DNA of 64,000 bases from assembly GCA_947498055.1 (NCBI GenBank), contig CANMJA010000014.1, positions 1 through 64,000 on the forward strand, read 5' to 3'. Positions within the stretch are counted from its first letter, which is position 1. Every line of letters begins with the position of its first letter. Source of the stretch: an uncultured Tenacibaculum sp. (lineage in GTDB: Bacteria > Bacteroidota > Bacteroidia > Flavobacteriales > Flavobacteriaceae). The notes beneath the pieces were generated by a model that made no database searches, had not been told where the DNA came from, and saw only the letters and a list, made by a program, of their open reading frames with translations. Made by a program: the position numbers and the translations under genes. This document shows positions 25,498 to 35,700 of this stretch, piece by piece.

Positions 25498-26850
25498 ATG
25501 ATTAAATACTTTACTTTTTTTATTTCTCTTTTTTTAATAAGCTGTAACTCTTCTAAAAAAGAAGAACTTACGTATTTTGGAGGTAAAATTATTCATCCTA
25601 AAGATAATTTTGTACTTCTTTTTGATAGTGATCAAAAAATAATTGATTCTATTCAAATAAAAAAAGATCATACTTTTCTTGGAGCAATGAAGAATATTCG
25701 TTCAGGTTTGTACTATTTCAAACACGGAAGTGAAGTACAATATGTTTTTCTAGAGCCTAAAGATAGCTTATTAATACGTTTAAACACTTGGGATTTTGAT
25801 GAGTCTTTAGTTTTTAGCGGTAAAAATGCAACTAGAAATAATGTTTTAATCGAAAGTTTTTTATCTAACGAACAACAACATAAGAACTTTTATAAACATT
25901 ATAATTTACCTGCAAATAAATTTAAACTAAAAATAGATTCTATTATAGCTATTAACAACAAATTTATAGAAGACTATAAAGTTAGTAATTTAGAAAAATC
26001 TGAAGAGTTTCTTGAAATATTAAGAATAGCATTAGACTATCCTTTATATACAAAATTAGAAAATTTTGTAATTGATAATAGTTTAAAAGAAAAACCAGAA
26101 AAACTTGAAGACACTTTTATTACTCATAGAAATAAAGCTTCTATAAGCAAACCTTCTTTAATGTTTTATTCTCCTTATAGGAAATATGTTTATAGTAATT
26201 TGTACAGTGATATTTACAAAAGAAAAATAAAAGACGATAGCGATGAATTTACTATAGCGCTTCTAAATGCTATCAATCAAAAAATAACTTCTAACAAACT
26301 AAAAAACAAACTTTTAAAAGAAACCACCATACGTCATTTTTATAATAAAAAGAGCTGTAGTATTAATAAAAAAGCTTTTCAAACTTTTATTTCTTCTTCA
26401 ACAAATCAAGAAGATAAAGATGAAATATCATCATTATTAAAAGATGTAAAAGGAATTAAGAAAGATGCCAAAATTCCTAACTTTACACTTATGGGACCTG
26501 ATGGTGCTCAAGAAAATATAGAAAATATTATCAAGCGTAAAAATGCTGTTATCTATTTTAGAAATAAAGAATATTCCTCTGACAAGTGGGTTGCTTCAAG
26601 AATAAATTACCTGATAAGAAAAAATCCTGATAAAGAATTTCTAATTATTAACATAAATAATAGCAAAAATGAATATGTTAAAAATTTAGATATAAAACAC
26701 CAGTTTTATTTGAATCCAGAAAGTACTGCTCATCATTTTTTAACCAGTAAACTTCCCAGAACGGTTTTAATTAATAAGAGCGGAATTGTTAAAAACGGTT
26801 TTTGTGCTTTGTCTTCTAAAGCTATTGAAAAACAAATAACTGAGTTATAA
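25498..26850 (+). CDS. Lipoprotein with thioredoxin-like C-terminal domain lacking CxxC
   Basis: This 450-residue protein has a lipoprotein signal (LFLISC, Cys16). The N-terminal beta domain (about 25-110) resembles the DUF4369-like domain in front of Bacteroidota thioredoxin-like proteins (YFGGKIIHPKDNFVLLFD). A helical middle follows, then from about 325 a thioredoxin-like domain opening AKIPNFTLMGPDGAQENI and ending LPRTVLINKSGIV with the cis-Pro. The redox motif position (YFRNKEYSSDKW) has no cysteine, so it cannot do disulphide exchange. A binding or chaperone role is plausible. A -7-like TATTTTTG is at 25459-25466. Confidence 0.75.
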   Translation: MIKYFTFFISLFLISCNSSKKEELTYFGGKIIHPKDNFVLLFDSDQKIIDSIQIKKDHTFLGAMKNIRSGLYYFKHGSEVQYVFLEPKDSLLIRLNTWDFDESLVFSGKNATRNNVLIESFLSNEQQHKNFYKHYNLPANKFKLKIDSIIAINNKFIEDYKVSNLEKSEEFLEILRIALDYPLYTKLENFVIDNSLKEKPEKLEDTFITHRNKASISKPSLMFYSPYRKYVYSNLYSDIYKRKIKDDSDEFTIALLNAINQKITSNKLKNKLLKETTIRHFYNKKSCSINKKAFQTFISSSTNQEDKDEISSLLKDVKGIKKDAKIPNFTLMGPDGAQENIENIIKRKNAVIYFRNKEYSSDKWVASRINYLIRKNPDKEFLIININNSKNEYVKNLDIKHQFYLNPESTAHHFLTSKLPRTVLINKSGIVKNGFCALSSKAIEKQITEL

Positions 26851-26883
26851 AGCAACCTTCCTTCTTATTTAATTTAATTTAAT

Positions 26884-26891
26884 TACTTTTG
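26884..26891 (+). promoter_or_regulatory. -7 promoter box (TACTTTTG)
   Basis: TACTTTTG fits TAnnTTTG and is followed by a leader of about 65 bases to the DEAD-box helicase start. No TTG lies at -33. Confidence 0.4.
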
Positions 26892-26964
26892 TGCCGTCCT
26901 AATAATTAAGATATAATTAGAATTCATAGATAGGGCTTCTATGAGTTCATTAAAAACTCATAGT

Positions 26965-28731
26965 ATGTCAACATTCTCTGATTTAGGTTTAAAAGAACCT
27001 ATCAATAAAGCTTTGCGCGATTTAGGTTATGAAAAACCTACAGTAATTCAAGAAAAAGCTATACCTCAAATAATTTCATCTTCTGAAGATTTAAAAGCAT
27101 TTGCACAAACAGGTACCGGTAAAACTGCTGCATTTAGTTTACCTATTATAGAACTTGCAGATGAAACTTCTACAGCAACACAAGCTATTATACTGTCTCC
27201 TACAAGAGAATTAGCGGTTCAAATTGGAAGAAATATAGAAGATTTTTCTAAATATCTTCCAAACTTAAAAGTAGTTACAGTGTATGGAGGATCTAACATA
27301 GATCAACAAATTAGACAATTAAAAAGAGGTGCTCAAATTGTAGTAGGAACTCCTGGTCGTACGGTAGATTTAATTAAAAGAAGAGCATTAAAACTAAATA
27401 CCGTTAAATGGTTAGTTTTAGATGAAGCAGATGAAATGCTTAATATGGGATTCAAAGACGAATTAGATAAAGTCTTAGAAGCAACACCAGAAACAAAACA
27501 GACATTATTGTTTTCTGCTACATTTCCTAGAGAAGTAGAATCTATTGCTCGTAACTATATGAGTAATCCAGTAGAAATTACTTCAGGTCAAAAAAATCAA
27601 GGTTCAGATAATGTTAGTCATGAATCTTATTTTGTAACAGAGCGAACTAGATACCAAGCATTAAAAAGAATTGCAGATGTTAATCCAAACATCTATGCCA
27701 TTGTTTTTTGTAGAACAAGAAGAGAAACACAAGAGGTTGCTGATAAATTAATTCAAGATGGTTATAACGCCGATTCTTTGCATGGTGATTTATCACAAGG
27801 GCAACGTGATAGTGTTATGGAAAAGTTTAGAAAGAAAAACATACAAATGCTAGTTGCAACTGATGTTGCTGCACGTGGTTTAGATGTTAACAATCTTACA
27901 CATGTAATTAATCATAAACTACCAGATCAAATAGAAAACTACAACCATAGAAGTGGTAGAACAGGTAGAGCTGGAAACAAAGGAGTTTCTATTGCTTTAG
28001 TTAACAGAAAAGAAAGAGGAAAATTAAGACCTATTGAACGAATTTTAAAAAAGAAATTTGTTGATACTGCAATACCTACTGGTGAAGAAATTTGTAAAAA
28101 GCAACTTTTTCATTTAATCGATAAAGTTGAAAATACGGAAATAAATACTAGTAAAATAGACGCTTTTTTACCTAGTATTTACGAGAAATTAAATGAATTT
28201 TCTAGAGAAGACCTAATTAAAAAATTTGTTTCTCTTGAATTTAATTCTTTTTTATCTTATTATGAAAATGCTCCAGATTTAAATAACATGTCTTCAAGAG
28301 ACGATCGTGGAGATAGAAATAATAGTAGAGGTGGAAGAATGAGTAACGAAAATATGACTCGTTTTTTCATTAATTTAGGTAGAAAAGACAGATTAAACCC
28401 TGCTAAGTTAATGGGATTAATTAATGAACAAGGTATTGATAAAAATGTTGAAATTGGTGCTATTGATATTTTAGATACTTTCTCTTTCTTTGAAATAGAT
28501 AAAAACTTTGAAAACCAAACTTTAGATGCTTTTGGTAATAATAACTCGGAATTTAATGGTAGAAGAGTTAATGTAGAAATTACCAAAGAAAGAAAAGGTA
28601 GAAGATCTGGCGGAGGCGGAAGACGAAGAAATGATAGTTCTAATAAAGGTTTTGGAAGATCTAGAAATAATAACGATAGATTTCAAGGTAAGAAAAGCAA
28701 CCATCGTAAATTCGATAGAAGAAGTAAATAA
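26965..28731 (+). CDS. DEAD-box RNA helicase with DbpA-like RNA-binding domain
   Basis: This protein of about 588 residues has all DEAD-box motifs: the Q motif (KPTVIQEKAIP), AQTGTGKT, PTRELA, DEAD, SAT and HRSGRTGRAG. A DbpA/CsdA-type RNA-binding domain (MTRFFINLGRKDRLNPAKLMGLIN) follows at about 460-540, and the protein ends in a basic Arg/Gly/Asn-rich tail (GRRSGGGGRRRNDSSNKG). This is the CsdA/DeaD type involved in ribosome assembly and cold growth. I chose ATG 26965 because family members start MSTFSDLGL; ATG 26941 would add eight residues. Confidence 0.93.
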   Translation: MSTFSDLGLKEPINKALRDLGYEKPTVIQEKAIPQIISSSEDLKAFAQTGTGKTAAFSLPIIELADETSTATQAIILSPTRELAVQIGRNIEDFSKYLPNLKVVTVYGGSNIDQQIRQLKRGAQIVVGTPGRTVDLIKRRALKLNTVKWLVLDEADEMLNMGFKDELDKVLEATPETKQTLLFSATFPREVESIARNYMSNPVEITSGQKNQGSDNVSHESYFVTERTRYQALKRIADVNPNIYAIVFCRTRRETQEVADKLIQDGYNADSLHGDLSQGQRDSVMEKFRKKNIQMLVATDVAARGLDVNNLTHVINHKLPDQIENYNHRSGRTGRAGNKGVSIALVNRKERGKLRPIERILKKKFVDTAIPTGEEICKKQLFHLIDKVENTEINTSKIDAFLPSIYEKLNEFSREDLIKKFVSLEFNSFLSYYENAPDLNNMSSRDDRGDRNNSRGGRMSNENMTRFFINLGRKDRLNPAKLMGLINEQGIDKNVEIGAIDILDTFSFFEIDKNFENQTLDAFGNNNSEFNGRRVNVEITKERKGRRSGGGGRRRNDSSNKGFGRSRNNNDRFQGKKSNHRKFDRRSK

Positions 28732-28778
28732 CAACGTTTCTACTTTTTACTAAGAAGAGTAATAAAATAATAAACAAG

Positions 28779-28808
28779 AACCTATGAAATATCTATTCAT
28801 AGGTTTTT
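28779..28808 (+). terminator. Terminator of the DEAD-box helicase gene
   Basis: AACCTATGAA (28779-28788) pairs with TTCATAGGTT (28796-28805), followed by a short T-run; it lies 48 bases after the stop. Confidence 0.75.
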
Positions 28809-28909
28809 GTTATTTATAATAGGCATGTTTATTTATTTCGCATATTATTAGTTTAAATAAAAACATTAGTGTCTTCTAAATCTCCTATTTTCAACCAATT
28901 TTAAAACTA

Positions 28910-28945
28910 AAAAAAGTGGTAATTAATAAAAATCACCACTTTTTA
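28910..28945 (-). terminator. Terminator of rny
   Basis: AAAAAGTGGT (28912-28921) pairs with ACCACTTTTT (28936-28945). The A-run gives a T-run on the minus strand, just after the rny stop at 28970. Confidence 0.8.
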
Positions 28946-28969
28946 AGTAAATATATAATTTAATTCTTC

Positions 28970-30535
28970 TTACTTCGCTACATTCACTGCTCTAGTCTCT
29001 CTAATCACCGTTACTTTAACTTGACCAGGATATGTCATATCGTTCTGTATTTTTTGAGAAATACTAAACGATAACTCTGCTGCTTTTTCATCATTTACCT
29101 TAGTACTTTCTACCATTACACGAAGTTCTCTTCCTGCTTGTATTGCATACGCTTTTTGTACGCCATTAAAACCAAAAGCTATTTCTTCTAAATCTTTTAA
29201 TCGTTGAATGTAACTATCCAACACTTGTCTTCTTGCACCTGGTCTAGCTCCTGAAATAGCATCACATACTTGTACTATTGGCGCCATTAAACTCTTCATT
29301 TCTATTTCATCATGGTGCGCACCAATTGCATTACATACATCTGCTTTTTCTCCATATTTCTCTGCCCATTGCATTCCTAATAAAGCATGCGGTAATTCAC
29401 TTTCTGTTTCAGGCACTTTACCAATATCATGTAATAATCCAGCTCTTTTTGCTGCTTTAGCATTTAACCCCATTTCTGCAGCCATTATACCACATAAATT
29501 AGCTACTTCTCTTGAGTGTTGCAATAAATTTTGCCCATAAGAAGAACGATACTTCATTCTACCTACAGTTTTTATTAGCTCAGGATGTAAACCATGAATT
29601 CCTAAATCAATCACGGTTCTTTTTCCTACCTCAATAATTTCTTGGTTAATTTGTTTTTCTGTTTTACGAACAATTTCTTCAATTCTTGCAGGATGTATTC
29701 TACCATCTGTTACCAATTTATGCATAGATAAACGAGCTATTTCTCTACGAACAGGATCAAAACAAGATAAAATAATTGCTTCAGGTGTATCATCTACTAT
29801 AATTTCGACCCCAGTAGCAGCTTCTAAAGCTCTAATATTTCGTCCTTCTCTACCTATAATTCGACCTTTAACATCATCTGATTCTAAATTAAATACAGAT
29901 ACACAATTTTCTATTGCCTGCTCCACTCCTACTCTTTGAATGGTATTTAAAACTACTTTTCTTGCTTCTTGTTGCGCTGTCATTTTAGCTTCTTCAATAG
30001 TTTCTTGAATAAAGCCCATAGCATCTGTTTTTGCTTCTGCTTTTAATGACGTTACTAACTCAGTTTTAGCCTCATCTGCCGAAAAACCAGAAATTTGTTC
30101 TAGCATATCTACATGACGCTTATGCAGTTTTTCTATTTCAGATTCTTTCTTCTCTAAAAAATCTAATTTATACTCTAAATTAGATTCTTTTTTCTCTAAA
30201 GATTGGGTTAATTTTTTATTCTTATCTAATTCAGAAGAAACTCTAGACTCTTTATCTCTTATTCTCTTTTCAACATCAGACATTTTCTTCTCTCTAGACA
30301 AGATAACTTTCTCATGTTCAGATTTTAATTCAATAAACTTTTCTTTTGCTTGTAATATTTTATCTTTTTTTATAGCATCTGCTTCTATCTTTGCCTCCCT
30401 TAATATATTTTTTGCTGTCTTATCTGTTTCTTTTAATAGCTTATTGGCTTTTGTTTTTTCTAGCATCTTCGCTATTATAAACCCTGCTATCACTCCTATC
30501 AGGCCAACTAAAATTGGCACCATTAACTGTTCCAT
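28970..30535 (-). CDS. rny: Ribonuclease Y
   Basis: This 521-residue membrane-anchored endoribonuclease starts mRNA decay. It has one N-terminal membrane helix ([19 protein letters not shown]), a long coiled coil (about 30-160), a KH domain ([29 protein letters not shown]), and an HD domain with [17 protein letters not shown] and IGAHHDE. Length is normal. It is downstream of zapA and the 6S RNA gene on the same strand. Confidence 0.95.
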   Translation of the reverse strand: MEQLMVPILVGLIGVIAGFIIAKMLEKTKANKLLKETDKTAKNILREAKIEADAIKKDKILQAKEKFIELKSEHEKVILSREKKMSDVEKRIRDKESRVSSELDKNKKLTQSLEKKESNLEYKLDFLEKKESEIEKLHKRHVDMLEQISGFSADEAKTELVTSLKAEAKTDAMGFIQETIEEAKMTAQQEARKVVLNTIQRVGVEQAIENCVSVFNLESDDVKGRIIGREGRNIRALEAATGVEIIVDDTPEAIILSCFDPVRREIARLSMHKLVTDGRIHPARIEEIVRKTEKQINQEIIEVGKRTVIDLGIHGLHPELIKTVGRMKYRSSYGQNLLQHSREVANLCGIMAAEMGLNAKAAKRAGLLHDIGKVPETESELPHALLGMQWAEKYGEKADVCNAIGAHHDEIEMKSLMAPIVQVCDAISGARPGARRQVLDSYIQRLKDLEEIAFGFNGVQKAYAIQAGRELRVMVESTKVNDEKAAELSFSISQKIQNDMTYPGQVKVTVIRETRAVNVAK

Positions 30536-30564
30536 AATTATAATTTGGATAAATATTCTTAAAT

Positions 30565-30723
30565 AAAAAAGCCTACATTAGTAGGTTTTATAAACTCCAA
30601 ATAAATAGGTTTAGAACTAACTGGCTGATCAAGGTTCCGCTTAAACGGCATTCTTTACTAACCAAGACTCATTCTTTTTAATTGAATAGTGTTGAGTTTA
30701 TTAAACATAATACTAATGTAGGC
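30565..30723 (-). ncRNA. ssrS: 6S RNA (SsrS), flavobacterial type
   Basis: A 13-base perfect closing stem joins GCCTACATTAGTA (30571-30583) and TACTAATGTAGGC (30711-30723). Inside it a second helix is formed by GTTTTATAAACTC (about 30584-30597) and GAGTTTATTAAAC (about 30693-30706), leaving a central loop. On the minus strand the closing stem is followed by a T-run (30565-30570) that acts as its terminator. This long, nearly linear hairpin of about 155 bases beside zapA matches the 6S RNA layout, and zapA-ssrS linkage is known in many bacteria. 6S RNA binds the housekeeping RNA polymerase in slow growth. I cannot run a covariance search, so the exact ends are approximate. Confidence 0.8.
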
Positions 30724-30750
30724 AGTATTTTGACTGTATATATAATGAAC

Positions 30751-31041
30751 TTATTTTAAATGATAATCTAACAAACTTGTTAGTTCATTTACTCTTTTTG
30801 TTACTTTAATAGCTTCTTCTGCATTTTGAATGGTTCCAATTTCTAATTTAGAAGCAAATTGCAATGCACACATTGCTAACACATCTTGCTTGTCTGCTAC
30901 CGCATAATTCTGTTCAAAATTCAAAATTAAATCGTTTATATTTTTAGCTGCCTTTCTCATTCCTTGTTCTTCTTGCTCATTACGTACAACAAGAGGATAG
31001 TTTCTTCCAGCTATTAAAACATTAACTTTTATTTTTTTCAT
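30751..31041 (-). CDS. zapA: Cell division protein ZapA
   Basis: This 96-residue protein shows the ZapA fold: MKKIKVNVLIAGRNYPLVV at the start, EEQGMRKAAKNINDLI in the middle and a C-terminal helix. ZapA binds and bundles FtsZ at the division ring. It is 20 bases after a small coiled-coil gene (31062-31352) and 27 bases before the 6S RNA, an arrangement that is typical for Bacteroidota. Confidence 0.9.
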   Translation of the reverse strand: MKKIKVNVLIAGRNYPLVVRNEQEEQGMRKAAKNINDLILNFEQNYAVADKQDVLAMCALQFASKLEIGTIQNAEEAIKVTKRVNELTSLLDYHLK

Positions 31042-31061
31042 TATCTTGAAAAGAACTTATT

Positions 31062-31352
31062 TTATGCATTTAAGAGAGTTATACATTTGTCTATCTCTCT
31101 AATTAAAGCATTTATTTTGAGTTTTGTATTTCTCGAGTCTTCATTACTGCCTTCCATAGTTTTTGCTACTTTTAACAAATCAAATTCTTCTTTTTGATGT
31201 TGTAACTGTTGCACATTCTCACTTAATAAAATCTGTAATTTACCATTTTGTTGAAGCAATATTTCATTTTCTTCTTTCAAAAATTCATATTTGGCTAATA
31301 AATCGTTCAATTTAACTTCCAGTAAATGAATTGCTTCTAACGTATTATTCAT
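31062..31352 (-). CDS. Small coiled-coil protein next to zapA
   Basis: This 96-residue protein is almost wholly coiled coil (LEVKLNDLLAKYEFLKEENEILLQQNGKLQILL, shown in part) with no membrane segment. Its position directly upstream of zapA in an operon suggests a cell-division partner similar in build to ZapB, but sequence alone does not prove it. Confidence 0.7.
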   Translation of the reverse strand: MNNTLEAIHLLEVKLNDLLAKYEFLKEENEILLQQNGKLQILLSENVQQLQHQKEEFDLLKVAKTMEGSNEDSRNTKLKINALIREIDKCITLLNA

Positions 31353-31499
31353 TTATTATTGAGAATAAACTATTTTTACAAAGTTAATAATCTCTTTCTA
31401 CAATAGCAACTCTTTGTCCTTTTTTTATTAATCTACTGACTACCAGTAAAATAATTTTTGTTATAATTTTAGTATTTTTGTTAGTAAATATAAAACACT

Positions 31500-33197
31500 T
31501 TGAGGTACTATTTTTCCACCCTATTTTTATTTCTTTTTTTAATTGGTTATTCTCAGAAGAAATATCCAAAAGAATATTTTTCTCCACCAATGAAAATTCC
31601 TGTAGTACTTGCGGGTACTTTTGGTGAATTAAGAAGTAATCATTTTCATTCTGGTATCGATTTAAAAACGCAACAAACAGAGGGAATTCCTATTTATGCT
31701 CCTGCTAATGGTTACATTTTTAGAATAAAAGTTGCGCAATATGGTTTTGGCAAGGTGTTGTACATGAAACACCCTAGTGGTCATACTACTGTGTATGCGC
31801 ATTTACAAAAATTTGCCCCTAAGATTCAGGAATACGTAAAAAAAACTCAGTATAGTAAACAAAATTATTATACTGGTAATTTATTTCCTGGACCAGAAAA
31901 ATTCCCTGTCAAAAAAGGGGAAATTATAGGTTTTTCTGGTGACACGGGAAGTTCTGGTGGACCGCATTTACATTATGAAATTAGAGATTCTAAAACTGAA
32001 AACATTATAAACCCTTTACACTTCGGTTTATCTCCATCAGACACTAAAAGTCCAACCATTGAAAAACTAATGGTTTTTCCTCTCGATAAGGATACACAAG
32101 TAAACAACTCTAACAATAAAACTATTATTCCTATAAAGAAAATAAAAAATAGTAATTACTATGTTGCAGAACGTTTTACTGCCAATGGTAATATTGGTTT
32201 AGGTATAAATGTTTTTGATCGTTTAAATGATGCACCAAATAAAAATGGAATTTATAGCTTAGAAATGTATGTTAATGGTAATAAAGTGTATTATCATGAT
32301 TTAGAAACTTTTTCTTTTTCTGAAAGCAAATACATAAACCTATTAATTGATTTTGAACATTATGCAAAATATAGAAAGCGTTTTCAAAAAACGCACCGTG
32401 TAAAAAACAATAAACTTAGTTTATACAAAAACTTAATTAATGAAGGAGTTTTACTAATTAAACCTGAGGAAAATTATAACATAGAAATTGTAGCTAAGGA
32501 TTTTAATGGAAATACTTCTACTTTAAAAATTCCTATAAAAGGAGTTAAAAGCATTCCTGTTGTTACTAAAAAAGATACTACTGCTTATAAAATAATCAAA
32601 AATAAGTTTCGTAAATTTCAACAAAATGGAGTTACTGTTGCTTTTCCTAAAAATAGCTTTTACTACGATACTTTTATAGATTTTGATGTTACCGATGGAA
32701 TTGCTAAAATTCATGAACCAATAATACCTTTGAATAAAAAGTTTACATTAACATTTAACACTTCTAAATTAACTACTAAACAAAAGCAACAAGTTTATAT
32801 TGCTAATGTAACCAAAAAGAAATACCCTAGGTATGTTACAACAAAAAAGAAAACGAATAAGGTATATACCAATCAAAAAACACTTGGTTCATACTCTTTA
32901 AAGTTTGATACTGAAAAACCAACTATTTCATTAGTTAATTTTTCTAAAGGTAAATGGATTTCTCAAAACAAAACATTAAAGGTAAAAATTAAAGATAAAG
33001 AAACTGGAATTAAAAGCTTTAGAGCAACTATAGATAATGATTGGATTTTAATGGAATACAATCATAAAAAAGGGATATTAACTTATGATTTTTCTGATAA
33101 AAAACTAGTGGGTAATAAACACCTTTTTAAAATAGTTGTATCAGATAATGTTGGTAATACCAAAACCGTTTCAGCCACTTTTTATCGTAAAGAATAA
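31500..33197 (+). CDS. M23 family metallopeptidase (LytM domain)
   Basis: This 565-residue secreted protein starts with TTG and has a signal peptide (LFLFLFLIGYSQ). The LytM domain is at about 30-175, with HFHSGIDL (HxxxD) and HLHYEIRD (HxH) supplying zinc ligands and YAHL between them, so it is likely an active peptidoglycan endopeptidase. A long beta-rich region of about 380 residues follows (repeated Ig-like strands). It overlaps no real gene on the other strand and is followed by a TonB-receptor gene after six bases, a two-gene operon. Confidence 0.88.
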   Translation: MRYYFSTLFLFLFLIGYSQKKYPKEYFSPPMKIPVVLAGTFGELRSNHFHSGIDLKTQQTEGIPIYAPANGYIFRIKVAQYGFGKVLYMKHPSGHTTVYAHLQKFAPKIQEYVKKTQYSKQNYYTGNLFPGPEKFPVKKGEIIGFSGDTGSSGGPHLHYEIRDSKTENIINPLHFGLSPSDTKSPTIEKLMVFPLDKDTQVNNSNNKTIIPIKKIKNSNYYVAERFTANGNIGLGINVFDRLNDAPNKNGIYSLEMYVNGNKVYYHDLETFSFSESKYINLLIDFEHYAKYRKRFQKTHRVKNNKLSLYKNLINEGVLLIKPEENYNIEIVAKDFNGNTSTLKIPIKGVKSIPVVTKKDTTAYKIIKNKFRKFQQNGVTVAFPKNSFYYDTFIDFDVTDGIAKIHEPIIPLNKKFTLTFNTSKLTTKQKQQVYIANVTKKKYPRYVTTKKKTNKVYTNQKTLGSYSLKFDTEKPTISLVNFSKGKWISQNKTLKVKIKDKETGIKSFRATIDNDWILMEYNHKKGILTYDFSDKKLVGNKHLFKIVVSDNVGNTKTVSATFYRKE

Positions 33198-33203
33198 ATT
33201 ATT

Positions 33204-35651
33204 TTGAAGACACTTTTATTTACACTTCTATTTCCTTTTCTTGTTTTTTCTCAAAAAATGTCTACTATTGAAGGACGAATTACAAATAAGTTTGAGGATC
33301 CTATTGAAGGAGTTGCTATTTCTTATTTAAACAAAGGTACTATTACTGATAAAAATGGTTTTTTTAAGTTTAAGATACCTATTCGTAAAACAGTTTCTGT
33401 TACTTTTTCTCATATATCTTATAAAACGTTCATTAAAAAATTTACAACTAGAGGAAAAAGAACTATCAAGTTTAACACTACCTTAAGTATTAAAAATGAT
33501 GAATTAGAAGAAGTTATTATTAAGAATAGAAAAAAGCAGGCAGAAGGTATTACTAAAATTGATGTTAAAAAAGTAGAAACCGTTGTTGGTCCTAACGCTG
33601 GAGTAGAAACTGTATTAATGACACTTCCTGGCGTAAATAACAATAATGAATTAAGTACGCAGTATAATGTTAGAGGGGGAAATTTTGATGAAAATTTAGT
33701 GTATGTAAATGGCATCGAAATATATAGACCATTTTTAATTCGCTCTGGTCAACAAGAAGGCTTGAGTTTCATAAACTCACATTTAATTCAAAATATAGAT
33801 TTCTCTGCGGGTGGATTTCAAGCAAAATATGGAGATAAACTTTCTTCTGTTTTAGATATAACTTACAGAAAACCTAAAGAATTTGCTACACAAGTAGATG
33901 CTAGTTTACTAGGTGGTAGTATAACCACAGAAGGTGTATTTCTAAATAAAAAACTAAGTGCTATAGTAAGCGCTAGGTATAGAGACAATAGTTTATTGGT
34001 TAATTCAAAACAAACAGATGTTAACTTTAGACCTAATTTTTCTGATATTCAAACCTTTTTAACCTACGATGTTTCTACTAAATTATCTCTTCATTTTTTA
34101 GGTAACTTTTCATTAAATAATTATAATTATAAACCATTAACAAGGCAAACTCGTTTTGGAACCGTTGTAAATCCTATTCAATTAACCGTTTTTTATCAGG
34201 GACAAGAAGAAGATTCTTTTCAAACTTTATTCGGGGCTTTTAGTGCTGATTATAAGGTTTCAGAAAAATTAAAACTAACAGGTACAGTATCTTCTTTTAA
34301 TACACAAGAAGAAGAACATTTTGATATTAATGCTGCTTATAGATTAGGAGAAGTTAACACGAATATAGGAGATGAAAATTTTGGAGAAGTAGAGTTTTCT
34401 AGAGGTATTGGTTCACAATTAAATCATGCTCGTAATGATTTAGATGCATTTATAAATAATATACAAGTTAGAGCTACTTTAAAAGAGGGCAATAATGAAT
34501 GGAGAGCTGGTGTAAAATACCAAACTGAAAATATAAAAGATAGAATTAGAGAATGGGAAATTATAGATAGCGTAGGTTTTTCTATTCGTCCAACTGTTTT
34601 AAACATAAAAAACGATCAACCTTACCAACCATTTACAGGTCCGATAGAGCCTTTTCAAAATGTAAGAGCTCAAAACTCAGTAGATATTAATCGAATGTCT
34701 GGCTTTCTTCAATTTAGTAGAAAAACCAATTGGAAAGATCATCAAATATGGTTTAATATTGGGGTTAGAGCTCATAACTGGTCTATAAATGCAAAAGGAA
34801 AAAACACTGCAAATCAAACGATCTTTAGTCCTAGAGGACAATTTGCAATAAAACCAGACTGGAAAAGCGATATGTTGTTTAGAATTTCTGGGGGAATTTA
34901 TTCGCAACCTCCTTTTTACAAGGAATTAAGAGGTTTTGATGGAGAAATAAATCCAGATGTAAAAGCGCAACAATCTATTCATTTAGTTCTGGGTAACGAC
35001 TATAGTTTTACCATGTGGAATCGCCCTTTTAAATTAGTTACGGAATTATATTATAAAGATTTAAACGATGTTAATGCATACTCTGTAGACAATGTACGTA
35101 TTCGATATAGAGCAGATAATGTTACTAACGCTTATGCCTATGGGCTAGATGTTCGTTTAAATGGAGAGTTTGTTCCTGGTAACGATAGCTGGATTAGTTT
35201 TGGGTATTTAAAAACGGAAGAAAATATTAACAATCGAGGTTATATTGCTAGACCAACAGATCAACGTATTAAATTAGGTATTCTTTTTCAAGATTATGTA
35301 CCCAATTTACCTGATTTAAAAGCTTATTTAAATTTAGTTTATAATACGGGGGTTCCCGGTGGAGCTCCTGCTTATGCTGATGTTTATGATTTTCAAAATA
35401 GATTAAGAGACTATAAAAGAGCAGATATTGGAGTTTCTTATATTTTTGTAGATGCTAATAAAAAAGCAACTAATAGTTTTTTAAATAACTTTAAAGAATT
35501 AACCGCTGGTTTAGAACTATTTAACATGTTCGACATTCAAAATTCTATCACAAACACTTGGGTTAGAGACGTTTTTAGCAAACAACAGGTAGGTATACCT
35601 AATTTTATGACTGGTAGAGTGCTAAATGTAAAAGTGAGAATGAAATTTTAA
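33204..35651 (+). CDS. TonB-dependent receptor (SusC-like, carboxypeptidase-regulatory plug)
   Basis: This 815-residue outer-membrane receptor starts with TTG. It has a signal peptide (LFPFLVFSQ), a carboxypeptidase-regulatory domain (about 20-95; IEGRITNKFEDPIEGVAISY), a plug domain (about 115-225; LPGVNNNNELSTQYNVRGGNFDENLVYVNG) and the beta barrel to the C-terminal aromatic residue (VKVRMKF). It has no SusD partner beside it, so a non-glycan ligand such as a metal chelate or a peptide is possible. The preceding M23 peptidase is in the same operon. Confidence 0.9.
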   Translation: MKTLLFTLLFPFLVFSQKMSTIEGRITNKFEDPIEGVAISYLNKGTITDKNGFFKFKIPIRKTVSVTFSHISYKTFIKKFTTRGKRTIKFNTTLSIKNDELEEVIIKNRKKQAEGITKIDVKKVETVVGPNAGVETVLMTLPGVNNNNELSTQYNVRGGNFDENLVYVNGIEIYRPFLIRSGQQEGLSFINSHLIQNIDFSAGGFQAKYGDKLSSVLDITYRKPKEFATQVDASLLGGSITTEGVFLNKKLSAIVSARYRDNSLLVNSKQTDVNFRPNFSDIQTFLTYDVSTKLSLHFLGNFSLNNYNYKPLTRQTRFGTVVNPIQLTVFYQGQEEDSFQTLFGAFSADYKVSEKLKLTGTVSSFNTQEEEHFDINAAYRLGEVNTNIGDENFGEVEFSRGIGSQLNHARNDLDAFINNIQVRATLKEGNNEWRAGVKYQTENIKDRIREWEIIDSVGFSIRPTVLNIKNDQPYQPFTGPIEPFQNVRAQNSVDINRMSGFLQFSRKTNWKDHQIWFNIGVRAHNWSINAKGKNTANQTIFSPRGQFAIKPDWKSDMLFRISGGIYSQPPFYKELRGFDGEINPDVKAQQSIHLVLGNDYSFTMWNRPFKLVTELYYKDLNDVNAYSVDNVRIRYRADNVTNAYAYGLDVRLNGEFVPGNDSWISFGYLKTEENINNRGYIARPTDQRIKLGILFQDYVPNLPDLKAYLNLVYNTGVPGGAPAYADVYDFQNRLRDYKRADIGVSYIFVDANKKATNSFLNNFKELTAGLELFNMFDIQNSITNTWVRDVFSKQQVGIPNFMTGRVLNVKVRMKF

Positions 35652-35700
35652 TCGTATAGTAATAACAAGTTGTGCTTTTAGGAATTTTAATAACCCTAAA

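Noticed and set aside
31384..31590. Open frame of 68 codons on the minus strand upstream of the small coiled-coil gene
   Set aside because: It overlaps the start and signal peptide of the M23 peptidase gene, has no family resemblance, and its composition is that of a shadow frame.
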